A stretch of 64,000 nt of DNA, from contig NZ_JABMJG010000006.1 of assembly GCF_013376045.1 (NCBI RefSeq), positions 248,001-312,000 of the forward strand. The letters are read 5' to 3'. The DNA comes from Variovorax sp. SG517 (lineage in GTDB: Bacteria > Pseudomonadota > Gammaproteobacteria > Burkholderiales > Burkholderiaceae_C). The notes below the pieces were generated by a model, which was not told the DNA's origin, did no database searches, and worked only from the letters and a program-made list of their open reading frames with translations. This document shows, piece after piece, positions 18,234 through 26,630 of the stretch (the stretch's first letter is position 1; each line of letters begins with the position of its first letter). Position numbers and translations under genes: made by a program.

Positions 18234-19277
18234 TTATTCGAGCCGGATGCCTTGGCTCGCGATGATCTGGGCAAGCGCGGCCGTGTCCGCCTTCACCCGG
18301 CGCACGAGCGCCTCGCCCGAGAGGCCAACGGCCTCGTAGCCGTGCTGGAACAGCTGCTGTCGCACTTCGGGCAGCCGGATGACTTCCGCGAGCACCCGGT
18401 TCAGGCGCTGCACGATGGGCGCCGGCAGGCTCGCGGGCGCCGCGGCGGCCGTCCAGATCTCCAGTTCGAAATCCTTCAGCCCCACTTCCTGCAGGCTTGG
18501 GTAGTCCGGCACGAGTGCGGAGCGGCGAGGCGAAGTCACGCCGATCGCGCGCAGCTTTCCGGCCTTGACCTGTTCGTCGGCGAGCCCCGGCGGAAGCAGC
18601 GCCAGCTGCAGTTGCTCACCGATCAACCCGGTGATGACCTGCGGATTGCCCTGGTAGGGCACGTGCATGGCGCCGATGCCGGTGCGCGCCTTCAGGAGTT
18701 CCATGCCGAGGTGGCCAATCGTTCCGATGCCGGGCGAGCCGTAGCTCCATCTGTTGCCCGCGGCACGCGCCGCATCGAGAAAGCCGCGGGCGTCCGTTCT
18801 CGATGCCTCCGGCGTCGTGGCGAGCACCAGCGGGGCGGTGCAGATGATGCTGAGCGGCACCAGATCCTTCTGCGGGTCGTAGGAGAGCGCCGGATTGAGG
18901 ATCTTGGCAATGGTCATGTTGCCGTTGATGAGGATGCCGATCGTGTGCTGGTCGGTGGACTTCGCGACGATGTCCGCAGCGATGTTGCCGCTGGCGCCCG
19001 AGCGGTTCTCGACAATCACCGGCTGGCCCAATGCCTTCGCCATGGGCGCGGCCAGTACGCGTGCCACGAAGTCCGGCGAGGAACCGCCACCAAAGCCGAC
19101 GACGAGGCGCAGCGGTCGTGTGGGCCAGTTCAGGCCCGAGCTGCCCGCGGGCTCCGGTGGACCAAGGTTCGGGCGGCTCGAACCGGGTGTTTGCGCGCAG
19201 GCGATGCCGACACAGGCGAGCACGCCGGCCAGACACAGCAGACGCGCGGAGAGCGATCGAAAAAGATGAAGGGACAT
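18234..19277 (-). CDS. Bug-family tripartite tricarboxylate transporter binding protein
   Basis: A 347-residue periplasmic binding protein with signal peptide (LFRSLSARLLCLAGVLACVGIACAQ). Typical Bug segments are WPTRPLRLVVGFGGGSSPDFVAR, VIVENRSGASGNIAADIVA and MHVPYQGNPQVITGLIGEQ. Bug proteins capture carboxylates or amides for TctAB permeases, which are not encoded nearby, as is usual for orphan Bug genes in Burkholderiales. The Met at 19277 puts the signal peptide at the N-terminus. The chorismate mutase-like gene follows and may be cotranscribed, suggesting an aromatic ligand (inference). Confidence 0.9.
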   Translation of the reverse strand: MSLHLFRSLSARLLCLAGVLACVGIACAQTPGSSRPNLGPPEPAGSSGLNWPTRPLRLVVGFGGGSSPDFVARVLAAPMAKALGQPVIVENRSGASGNIAADIVAKSTDQHTIGILINGNMTIAKILNPALSYDPQKDLVPLSIICTAPLVLATTPEASRTDARGFLDAARAAGNRWSYGSPGIGTIGHLGMELLKARTGIGAMHVPYQGNPQVITGLIGEQLQLALLPPGLADEQVKAGKLRAIGVTSPRRSALVPDYPSLQEVGLKDFELEIWTAAAAPASLPAPIVQRLNRVLAEVIRLPEVRQQLFQHGYEAVGLSGEALVRRVKADTAALAQIIASQGIRLE

Positions 19278-19522
19278 GGGTAGGACGTTGGAGATCGAAA
19301 GCCCAAGTCTTTCTCCGGCTGCGCACAGGATCAACTCCTGCCTGGGATGCAAAAAGCATCACCGCACGGCGTCGTCGCGGGAGTCTGGAATGTCCACGCA
19401 CGCGCGTGGTCCGAGGCTTGTCATGCTTGCTTGCTACGCAAGATCGTGGCGAACGCGAGGCCGATGAACGGGCCGCGGCTGGCAGCGACAGGAACCGTCC
19501 GCCGCGAAGTCTCCGTGGGCGG

Positions 19523-21427
19523 TCACGCCCCTGGCCAGGGGCGTGGCTGCTTCGGCAGATACATCGAGGTCGTGCTCGGCAAGGCATGGCCCAGGTTGTT
19601 CTGCACGACCTGCAGGGGCAGCGGCGCACGCCCTTCCCTGCCCTGCAGCGCGTGCGCGCCGTGGGTATGGCGCAGCCAGTGGGTGCTGGCCCTGCGCAGG
19701 CGCTCCGCATCCGCCGCATCGAGGCCCTGGGCAGCACGCGCGAGGAACGCCTTCATGGCCTGGTAAAGCCCAGAGGACGACCATGCGGGCGGATGCTCGC
19801 CGCCCGCCCCGAACCGGGCCAGCACCGCGATACCACGATTGCCCGGCGCATCCGCTTCCCTGTCGAAGCCATGGCGCGCGAGCTCATCGGCCAGTTCGTC
19901 GACCAATTCGTGGGGCACCGGCACCTGGCGGCGGACGCCGCCCTTGCCACTCACTGACAGCGACCAGGCCGCCGGGGCCGCGTCGCCGGGCGTCGAGGCG
20001 GGCTGACGTCGCAGATCCCCGCAATGCGCGCCGGTGATCTCGTTCAGACGCAGCCCGGTTGCATAGAGCCAGCGCATGCCCCTGCGCAGCCGCCGTCCGG
20101 CTTCGGTGCCTATGCGAGCGTGCAGCAGCCTGTCGATGTGGTCCCACTGCGCGAAGCTCAGGGTGCGATTCGCGCCGAGCGGCCCCTGGGAATCCCGAGG
20201 CAATGCCGATGCCGCGAAGGGATTGCCCGTCACATAGCCTTGGCCCTGCAGGAAGGCGAACAGGCTGCGAAGGATGATCAGCGCCTGGCGCAGCGTCACC
20301 GGTGTCAGCGCGCCCTCGAGCGGGCGCCACATCGGCGACCAGCGCTGGTTGTGGCGCGATCCGCACCAGGCCGCGGGCGGCGCGGCCAGAAAGGCCTGGT
20401 AGGCGCCCGCGTCCTCATGCGTCAGCGAAGACAGCGCCTTGCCACGCTCCAGCACGGACCACAGCAGCAATCGCTCCGCTTCCTTGCGGTAGGACCGCTG
20501 CGTGGACGAGAGGGTGCCTGGGGCCGCGCCGGGCTCCCCTTTGGAGGCCAGCCAGGCGCCGATCGCCTCGTGGTCGTTGGCCGCCGCGAGGCGACAGGCC
20601 TCGCGCGGCGCGCGACAGGCCCCGGTGCGGCCGTCCAGCCCAGCGGGCAGCACGAACTTCTCGTAGGGCAGCAAGGCGGTGGCGGCGGGGACCACCGCCG
20701 CCAGGACGGCGGGGCGCAACTGCCGGCGCGGCTGCACCGCATGCGCGCCGACGCGCAGACCGAGCACCTGCTCGTTCGCGTGCAGCCAGTCCAGGATCCG
20801 GCCCGCCTTGCGTTCACCGACACCCGGCACATGGACCCACCAGCGCGCACCGGCGCCATTGATGCGCTCCACCAGTGCGGACAGCGTCGCGAGGCCCGCG
20901 CGCTCCAGCCGCTCGGCCAGCACAGGATGCAGCCAGGCGGCCACGCCGTCCCCTGCTCGGGGATCCTTTGCGACCAGGTCCTCCAGCCAGCGCAGCGCCT
21001 CCAACTGCCGCTCGATGACGCGCGCGCGCCGGGTGGGCCGGCCACCGCCTCCCGCCCGTCCTGGCTGCGCGGCGCCTGCCTGCCCGAAGGCGGCTTCGTA
21101 GGCCTCGATCTGCTCGGCCTCGGAGAAATCCTCCATTCCCTGGGCCAGTGCGAAATCGGCGAGGCTCGGCAGGGCCGGTGCGGCCGTGAAGCGTTCGGGG
21201 TCGAGCAGAATCAGGCGGGCCGTGCCAGGTTTCTGCTCGCGGCGCGCAGCCGCGGCGAAGGCGTCGCGGATCCAGGCGATCGTGCGTCGCACGGTGCGCA
21301 GGTCGACGTGCTCGCCTTCCAGACGGAGGTAGCGGTCCCAGGCGTCGCGCTCGTCGACGCCCTGGGCGAGCGCGCGCATGAACGCGAAGTGGCCGCGGTG
21401 CAACCGGCGCGTGGGCGCTTTCTTCAT
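19523..21427 (-). CDS. Tyrosine recombinase (phage-type integrase)
   Basis: A 634-residue integrase. The catalytic residues appear in order in the C-terminal third: Arg in ATGLRLNEITGAHCGDL, H-x-x-R in HWLRHTHGAHAL, then LGHALPSTTSMYL with the nucleophilic Tyr. The N-terminal 300 residues form a long extra domain as in the plasmid- and chromid-borne integrases of Burkholderiales (DUF3701 type). The start at 21427 overlaps the preceding reading frame by 4 bp (ATGA). Location 2 kb from parB suggests a role in resolving or maintaining the replicon, or in mobility; not proven. Confidence 0.88.
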   Translation of the reverse strand: MKKAPTRRLHRGHFAFMRALAQGVDERDAWDRYLRLEGEHVDLRTVRRTIAWIRDAFAAAARREQKPGTARLILLDPERFTAAPALPSLADFALAQGMEDFSEAEQIEAYEAAFGQAGAAQPGRAGGGGRPTRRARVIERQLEALRWLEDLVAKDPRAGDGVAAWLHPVLAERLERAGLATLSALVERINGAGARWWVHVPGVGERKAGRILDWLHANEQVLGLRVGAHAVQPRRQLRPAVLAAVVPAATALLPYEKFVLPAGLDGRTGACRAPREACRLAAANDHEAIGAWLASKGEPGAAPGTLSSTQRSYRKEAERLLLWSVLERGKALSSLTHEDAGAYQAFLAAPPAAWCGSRHNQRWSPMWRPLEGALTPVTLRQALIILRSLFAFLQGQGYVTGNPFAASALPRDSQGPLGANRTLSFAQWDHIDRLLHARIGTEAGRRLRRGMRWLYATGLRLNEITGAHCGDLRRQPASTPGDAAPAAWSLSVSGKGGVRRQVPVPHELVDELADELARHGFDREADAPGNRGIAVLARFGAGGEHPPAWSSSGLYQAMKAFLARAAQGLDAADAERLRRASTHWLRHTHGAHALQGREGRAPLPLQVVQNNLGHALPSTTSMYLPKQPRPWPGA

Positions 21428-21687
21428 GGGGACGTGGTGGAATCGCCGGCCACATCGGCCTGCCAGAACCTCCACCGGCGCCGGGGTGCATCGGTGCGAG
21501 GCGGCAATTGACGGGCTCGACTGGCTCGGATGCGCTGGCGCAGCTCGACCTCGAGGGCATGGGCCACGCCGTAGGCCTGCTTCACGCCACGCAAGGCCTG
21601 CGTACGCCATTCCACGGCCAGGCGCTCGAGCTCTTCGTCGCTCAGTCCGGCCAGTTCCTCGGGGCCCGGGACAGGGTAACGGCTCAT
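21424..21687 (-). CDS. Small protein translationally coupled to the integrase
   Basis: An 87-residue charged protein starting MSRYPVPGPEELAGLSDEEL, with a helical acidic N-terminus and a basic C-terminus (RRRWRFWQADVAG). Its stop overlaps the integrase start by 4 bp and its start overlaps the stop of a 44-residue frame upstream, so it is embedded in a coupled chain. It could be a DNA-binding accessory factor of the recombinase; no family is recognised. Confidence 0.65.
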   Translation of the reverse strand: MSRYPVPGPEELAGLSDEELERLAVEWRTQALRGVKQAYGVAHALEVELRQRIRASRARQLPPRTDAPRRRWRFWQADVAGDSTTSP

Positions 21688-21818
21688 CGCCTTGCGACCA
21701 TTTTTCTGCGCACGGCGATGGCCAATCTTGTGCAGCGGCGGTACACCGGGCCGGGGCTCGGCGCGTGGCCTCGACCACTCTCCCTGCGGCCGGTGTCCCC
21801 GGCGGTTTCGAATCTCAT
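21684..21818 (-). CDS. 44-residue ORF in ATGA-overlap chain
   Basis: This frame (MRFETAGDTGRRESG...) is preceded by a strong GGGGAGG site 7 bases from its ATG, and ends in a TGA overlapping the ATG of the 87-residue protein. The product is very basic and Gly/Arg-rich. It may be a real small protein or only a translation relay for the genes downstream. Confidence 0.45.
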   Translation of the reverse strand: MRFETAGDTGRRESGRGHAPSPGPVYRRCTRLAIAVRRKMVARR

Positions 21819-21910
21819 AGTGCGACCTCCCCTTCGTTGTCCATGTCGAGATTTTGCATAATCATCAATCCTAATTCTAGGTGTTTGTTGCTACGTTTTG
21901 GAGAAACCAT
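21815..21910 (-). CDS. Short leader ORF heading the integrase chain
   Basis: A 31-residue frame (MVSPKRSNKHLELGLMIMQ..., ending NEGEVAL) whose TGA overlaps the ATG of the 44-residue frame. The internal Met at 21865 is preceded by AGGA and would give a 16-residue leader. Its region is much richer in A/T than the surroundings, as expected for a promoter-proximal segment. Confidence 0.35.
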   Translation of the reverse strand: MVSPKRSNKHLELGLMIMQNLDMDNEGEVAL

Positions 21911-22993
21911 CGGCGATCTGAGCGCTAACTCCTTGATTTAATTACACCTTTTGGATCGCCGGAAGGCCAGATTCAGGCGCTGGGAAGAAGTGGATTCACC
22001 ACAGCTGAGGAGCTTGATTCGCTTTGGCCGCCAAGTCGTTGTCACTGCTAGTGACGAGACGCTAGGCCACGCATGATTCCATCGCGCCAACGATCCATGA
22101 CCGTTTGCGCGTATCGAGCCCCGGACCGGATCGAGGTTCGTCGTAGCCGTGACGACTGGGCAGGCAGGCCAACGAGCGCGGCATGGACGGAAATGGACGG
22201 CTCCTTCGTCGCGCCGCCGACGTCGCTCCGGGATGGAGCGGCGATGTACTCGGGATTCGGAGATATCCGAGATCGGGCATCGGCCTGAACGGCGCTATTC
22301 CAAAAGACGTCGACGGCGACAGTTGAATTCAAATTGGAGTGAGTGCACACAATCATTCTCACCGCCGCCGCGGTGCGATGGGCTTTGAGCCGCGACGGAT
22401 CGTTCTTCTTCTGGGGCCCGGTCAGGACACCCCGACGCTTTCATCTGGCCGGGCCACAGGGCACGACCACAGTCCCCAGAAAGGGCCTTTTAGCTCACCG
22501 CGCTTTCACGCTCCCCTGCCCTTTCGGAAATCCCATTGGCACTCACATGAAGAGCGAATCTGCCGTTCTCGTGTGCCCGACTTCTCCTCCTGAAGCGCTC
22601 GACGAAGGATTTCAGGAGAGCCTCTCATGAGAGGTTTTGCATCACCCTATGGCGTCAGCGCGACGAGCGGTGTTGAAACGCGCGCTTCACTTGGCACCAA
22701 ATGCCCATTGGCGATGCAACGACTTCCTGCAGCGAAGCCGCCGAGACTGCGGTCCCTTCGACCCTGCCCTCGCCTTCAACTCGGGCGGCCGGGCGCGAAC
22801 TCCACTGACACGAACTTCCGCGCGTGGCACCTCGCACCCCTTTTCACGAACCGCAACGATCTGGCCCGGAGCCATATGAACCTGCGCCTCTGTGCCATTG
22901 CAGTATTCCGAGCCGTGCGCGGAGGACTCTTGTCGCCCGACCGTTGGTTGGTGACAGCTTGGGCTCTCGGGCACTACGGACCTGCCGCAGGGA

Positions 22994-23010
22994 TGGAAAC
23001 CTGGTTTCCA
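22994..23010. repeat. parS-like palindrome, copy 1
   Basis: Exact TGGAAACCTGGTTTCCA, an 8+1+8 perfect inverted repeat. Downstream of parB. Confidence 0.8.
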
Positions 23011-23120
23011 CGACAGGATCCGGCCGCCTTGGACGAGATGGCCCGGTCTAGAGATCACTTCGCGGCGGGACCGGCCGATGGCACCGGTTGAAACACTGTC
23101 CGGTGCCGGCGCAATCGCGG

Positions 23121-23137
23121 TGGAAACCTGGTTTCCA
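23121..23137. repeat. parS-like palindrome, copy 2
   Basis: Exact copy of the 17-bp palindrome, 127 bp from copy 1. Confidence 0.8.
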
Positions 23138-23380
23138 GGCGGCAGCCATAGCTTCTTCGATTGCCCGCACGGATCCTGCAGACCCTGCGCCTTGTACAAC
23201 CGGCGACGCATCCGGACTGACGGTTCGACCAGTCCTGCAGAGGCAGAAGGCATCGCGAGACTCGGGGGTACGCTCGCGGGTCTGTCGGCTCTCGCCGCCC
23301 TGCGCCGGGATTGCCGGGCGGGCCGGCAACCAACGCCGAGGGATACGCCGGGGTGGCCATACCCGGATGGTTGACGAAAC

Positions 23381-23407
23381 GCCCTTCGCCGCTCGGTTGC
23401 GAAGGGC
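23381..23407 (-). terminator. Hairpin after parB
   Basis: GCCCTTCGC at 23381-23389 pairs with GCGAAGGGC at 23399-23407, leaving a 9-base loop. It lies 19 bp past the parB stop and would end the parAB transcript; the following U-run is weak. Confidence 0.55.
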
Positions 23408-23425
23408 TTGCATCGGCTCGTGAAC

Positions 23426-24517
23426 CTAGCCGAGCAGCTTGACCCTTTGCAGCGTCTCAGCCAAGGATTTCAGGAGCGCTTCCGATGGAAGCCCCGCAAC
23501 CGGCCCTGGCAGCAGGGTCAGCGTGACGGTACCGTCGGGCGCCCTCAGGCACGAGCCCACCGTCTGGCCATCGCACGTGATCGCGAGCTTCTCCGGCTTC
23601 GCGACCGCCTCCACGCCAAGCAACCGAGCCACGACGGCCGCCGGCGCGAGCTTCTGACCACGGATCTTCTCGGCGCGCTTGAGAATCCCTCGGCGATCTT
23701 TATCGAGGGCCGCATTGAGTTGCTCCGCATGGCGATGCTGGACTTCCAGCGGACTGCGGAAGCACTCCAGCACGGCCGACGGCAGCTGCGCCACCATCAA
23801 TGCCTTGCGGACCCAGGTATGGCTAACGCCGAGCTTCTCAGCCAACTGGCGCTGGGTCGGGAAGAGCTGCTCCTCGAGCGCCCGCTGGTACATCACGCCC
23901 TGCTCATAGGGAGAAAGATCCGCGCGCTCGCGGTTCTCGCGGTCCATGGCTGCGAAGAGTTCGGCGTCGCCAAGTTCGTCGAGCCAGACCGCGGCCAGGA
24001 CAGGAATGCCAAGTTCCAGGCACGCGCGGTGACGACGATGGCCGAAGACCAGTTCGTACTGGCCGGCCTGGTCCGGGAGCGGTCGCACCAGGATCGGCTG
24101 CACATTCCCGCCGGCTTGTTCGATATCGGCCTTGAGCCCGGCGAACTCCGCGTTCTCGAACGAGGCCGGATGACGATTGGCCCAGCGGGAGACGCGGATG
24201 CTTGCGGGGTCCAGCTTGCGTGTCGGAGTCGACCCGTCGTACTGGCGCAGCCGCTCGCGCAGGGTGGCCAGTTCGCCTTCCACCACTTGCATCTGGCCGC
24301 GGAATGCCAGCATCTGGCCGGGGCCTGTGCGCGGCGCGAGCGCTCCGGCCTGCGCCGGTGGAAACCTGGTTTCCACGGCGGTGGCCGCAGCGCCGGGAAG
24401 AACCGGAGCGATCGAAGGCGCCGGGGCCGCAGCGGACTCCGGGGCTGCCGCGGGCATAGGCTCCGGAATCGACAATCCGGCGGTCAGGGCTTCTAAACGT
24501 TTGCGGGTACTAGCCAT
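23426..24517 (-). CDS. parB: ParB-family centromere-binding protein
   Basis: A 363-residue ParB. The nucleotide (CTP) and DNA-clamp domain shows VFGHRRHRAC at about residues 158-166 and ENRERADLSPYEQG at 194-207; the HTH is TQRQLAEKLGVSHTWVRKAL at about 221-240. It binds parS, spreads as a clamp and is segregated by ParA. Residues about 48-54 (VETRFPP) are encoded by one of the parS-like palindromes, so the gene contains a probable copy of its own target. The ATG at 24517 is preceded by GGGAGG. It is downstream of parA on the same strand with a 324-bp site-rich gap. Confidence 0.92.
   Translation of the reverse strand: MASTRKRLEALTAGLSIPEPMPAAAPESAAAPAPSIAPVLPGAAATAVETRFPPAQAGALAPRTGPGQMLAFRGQMQVVEGELATLRERLRQYDGSTPTRKLDPASIRVSRWANRHPASFENAEFAGLKADIEQAGGNVQPILVRPLPDQAGQYELVFGHRRHRACLELGIPVLAAVWLDELGDAELFAAMDRENRERADLSPYEQGVMYQRALEEQLFPTQRQLAEKLGVSHTWVRKALMVAQLPSAVLECFRSPLEVQHRHAEQLNAALDKDRRGILKRAEKIRGQKLAPAAVVARLLGVEAVAKPEKLAITCDGQTVGSCLRAPDGTVTLTLLPGPVAGLPSEALLKSLAETLQRVKLLG
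24359..24375. repeat. parS-like palindrome inside parB
   Basis: Exact TGGAAACCTGGTTTCCA within the 5' part of parB, translated as part of AVETRFPP. Confidence 0.8.
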
Positions 24518-24534
24518 TGACACCTCCCTGGCGA

Positions 24535-24801
24535 TGGAAACCTGGTTTCCACGCGGATCGCGTGGCCTGAAATGAACCGCCCGCGAGCGAGCCCACCGAT
24601 CGGAGCGCGCGGCATGGAAACCTTGTTTCCACTCCGCCAGCCGCCGTCCACACGTGGAAACCTGGTTTCCACGCAGCGCCGACCGCTCCCAGCCGACTGG
24701 CACTCCACCTGATGTTCGGAAAGACGGCGGCCTGCCAACCGCAGCCCGTCGCGACGGGACAGGGCAGGGACCGCGAGTCCTTGCTGGAAACCTGGTTTCC
24801 A
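24535..24801. repeat. Cluster of four parS-like palindromes between parA and parB
   Basis: Exact 17-bp copies start at 24535, 24655 and 24785; a variant with a central CCTTG (TGGAAACCTTGTTTCCA) starts at 24615. Each is an 8+1+8 inverted repeat. This array, in the parA-parB gap and just upstream of the parB start, is the best candidate for the centromere of the replicon and may also let ParB influence parB expression. Confidence 0.8.
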
Positions 24802-24841
24802 CGCCACGTCGACGCACCTTCCGGTTCGTGCATGCGGGGCC

Positions 24842-26083
24842 TCATTGCGCCTGGCCCTTGTCCGACCAGCTGCTCACCACCGACTGCTCCACGAGGTCCA
24901 CGAAGGCATCATAGGCATCGGACGCGCGCTTGTAGGTCTTGGCAGCCCCCTCGTACTTCTGCACGTCATAGACCGTTGCGAACTCGGCGGCCTTGTTGCT
25001 GGTCACGCTGGTCTTCGGAATCTCCACCGGCAGGGTGTACTCGCCGTAGGTCGCCTGAATCCATTGCCGGACCGCCGGCGTCGCCGGGTCGCTCGGATCG
25101 ACCCGGCTGAGCAGCACGTGCAGGAAGTCGAACGCCTTGCCGGCGCGCTCACCGCTTTGCGCATCGAGGTTGCTGCCCAGATCGGCCAGGAGAGACCAGA
25201 ACTGCGCGGACGACGCGAAGTCCAGACCGGACGGCGGCACCGGCACCACGATGCCGTTGGCCGCCCACAAGGCATTGATCGTCACATAGGAAAGCGATGG
25301 GGGAGTGTCGATGACGATCACGTCGTAGAGATCCCGCACGCTCTCCAGCCCGGCGTTGAGCACGTCCCAGAAGCGCGCGCCGGGTTCCTGCATCTGCCGC
25401 GCCGGCAGCGCGAACTCGGCCGAGAAGAGGAAGGGGGCGGCGGCCACGAGGTCCAGCCCGTCCCAGTAGGTAGAGCGGATCGCGTAGCGGATGTCCGACT
25501 GGCTGCCGTCGCACAGCGGCGCGATCGTCATGTCCTCGCTGATCTCCGCCTCCGGCAGCAAACCGTGCAGGGTCGTGAGCGACCCCTGCGGGTCGGTGTC
25601 GATGGCCAGCACCCGGTGGCCGCGAAGGCTCAGCCCTTGGGCCAGCACCATGGCCGTGGTCGTCTTGGCGACGCCGCCCTTGAAGTTACCCACCGCGATC
25701 GTGAAGGCCTTCTTGCCGGCAGGGCGCATCTTGTCGGTGCGGTAGGTTCGCGTCCACCTGCGCAGTTCGCTCAGTTCGAAGTTGCGCTTGCCGCCGGCAG
25801 GCGTCAGCCGACCGCTGGGCAGGTCTTCCTTGGTGATGCGGTAAGCCACGTGCGCCTTGTCGACGCCGCACAAGGCGGCCAGTTGCGCCGTCGAGTAAAT
25901 CGGCGCAACCTTGCGGGCCTCGGGTGCGAGCAGGCGACCGCGGATCTGCTCGATCATGGAACCGGCACGCGTGGCCAGGTTCGCGATCCGTGGCATGTCG
26001 ATGCGCGCCCGGGCAGGAGAGGGGATGGAAGGGGAGGGCGTGGAAACCGGGTTTCCAGCGCCGGCGGGAGCGGGCAGTGCCAT
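24842..26083 (-). CDS. parA: ParA-family partition ATPase (type Ia)
   Basis: A 413-residue ATPase with the deviant Walker A KGGVAKTTT at about residues 135-143, the A' region IDTDPQGS at 161-168 and Walker B VIVIDTPPS. About 60 residues before it (IYSTAQLAALCGVDKAHVAYRITKEDLPSG) form a MerR-like HTH, the mark of type Ia ParA proteins, which also repress their own promoter. The N-terminal tail GNPVSTP is encoded by a variant parS-like palindrome. An internal Met at residue 30 is an alternative start. It heads the parAB operon. Confidence 0.93.
   Translation of the reverse strand: MALPAPAGAGNPVSTPSPSIPSPARARIDMPRIANLATRAGSMIEQIRGRLLAPEARKVAPIYSTAQLAALCGVDKAHVAYRITKEDLPSGRLTPAGGKRNFELSELRRWTRTYRTDKMRPAGKKAFTIAVGNFKGGVAKTTTAMVLAQGLSLRGHRVLAIDTDPQGSLTTLHGLLPEAEISEDMTIAPLCDGSQSDIRYAIRSTYWDGLDLVAAAPFLFSAEFALPARQMQEPGARFWDVLNAGLESVRDLYDVIVIDTPPSLSYVTINALWAANGIVVPVPPSGLDFASSAQFWSLLADLGSNLDAQSGERAGKAFDFLHVLLSRVDPSDPATPAVRQWIQATYGEYTLPVEIPKTSVTSNKAAEFATVYDVQKYEGAAKTYKRASDAYDAFVDLVEQSVVSSWSDKGQAQ
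26041..26057. repeat. Variant parS-like palindrome inside parA
   Basis: TGGAAACCGGGTTTCCA, one base different from the main motif at its centre, in the 5' coding part of parA. Confidence 0.7.
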
Positions 26084-26095
26084 GTGAAAGCGACC

Positions 26096-26143
26096 TCATT
26101 CGACAGAATTCAGCCATTCTATGGGAATCTGTCGAATGAACAA
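26096..26143 (-). promoter_or_regulatory. parAB promoter with inverted-repeat operator
   Basis: Perfect 12-bp arms TCATTCGACAGA (26096-26107) and TCTGTCGAATGA (26128-26139) flank a minus-strand -10 TAGAAT (26116-26121). A poor -35 TTGTTC (26138-26143) lies 16 bp away. The operator therefore overlaps the promoter, as expected for ParA autorepression. Confidence 0.6.
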
Positions 26144-26360
26144 GATTCACAAAGAACACCACCTGACAAGACGCCCAACTGTGAGAACCGTTGGGGAATC
26201 ACGTGAGACTTTCTGGGATTCCAGAGCCGGACGCACCTGCGCGAGCTCCGATTTCGGGTTCGCTGGCCCCTTCGGCGTCCCAAAGATGCTCGGTAAGGCG
26301 GTAGAAGCAGGCGCAAGGTGATCGAAATCGCTCCCTCTGCCTCCACCAACCCTTGTCCAC

Positions 26361-26451
26361 TCACCTCAAATCCCAAGCGTCCGCACATTCCCGCTCCCCA
26401 AACCCCAGCCGGTCTCACATTAAATCCCAAGGAATCTCACGTCAAATCCCA
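26361..26451 (+). repeat. Candidate iterons of the replication origin
   Basis: Three direct repeats fit TCACNTYAAATCCCA and start at 26361, 26415 and 26437. The last two are 22 bp apart (two helical turns). They lie upstream of the rep gene, next to an A/T-rich stretch (about 26485-26580), which is the usual arrangement of an iteron origin recognised by a Rep_3 initiator. Origin function is inferred. Confidence 0.55.
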
Positions 26452-26572
26452 GCGTTACTCACAGAAACCCTTCCAAGTCCTTGTCAGACAAAAAGAAAGT
26501 GCTCCGCCAAATATTCAATATCCCCAAGTGTTAGTTCTTCAAAGATTCAAGAGCCCTTTCGTGATCTGTAAA

Positions 26573-26601
26573 TTGACCTCTTCACAAAACGCGGGCATGA
26601 T
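26573..26601 (+). promoter_or_regulatory. Predicted sigma-70 promoter of the rep gene
   Basis: TTGACC at 26573-26578 and CATGAT at 26596-26601 with exactly 17 bp between, 29 bp before the rep start codon. Confidence 0.55.
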
Positions 26602-26630
26602 GTGAAACCATAGATACCCGAAAGCAGCCC

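Larger units (their letters stand above)
21911..23380. other. Long gene-poor stretch upstream of parB end; holds two parS-like sites
   Basis: No convincing gene is seen in about 1.5 kb. It contains two exact copies of the TGGAAACCTGGTTTCCA palindrome (22994 and 23121). Around 22560-22635 there is a short minus-strand segment that reads EALLKS, like the C-terminus of ParB at 23426. The rest has no clear coding pattern and may be decayed DNA or a partition/incompatibility region. Confidence 0.5.

Noticed and set aside
21851-21880. dif-like site (TTGCATAATCATCAA) next to the integrase
   Set aside because: Lacks the two 11-bp XerC/XerD arms; it is better explained as the A/T-rich start of the leader frame.
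17205-21935. CAAGGAGTTAG at 17205 and its inverted copy near 21925 as ends of an element
   Set aside because: Eleven bases are expected by chance many times in 64 kb, and no flanking duplication is seen.
22994-24801. CRISPR array
   Set aside because: The repeats are short palindromes at irregular spacing, two within coding sequence and placed around parAB; no cas genes.
26350-26362. DnaA box in the origin region (TTGTCCACT)
   Set aside because: Two mismatches to TTATCCACA; too weak to call.
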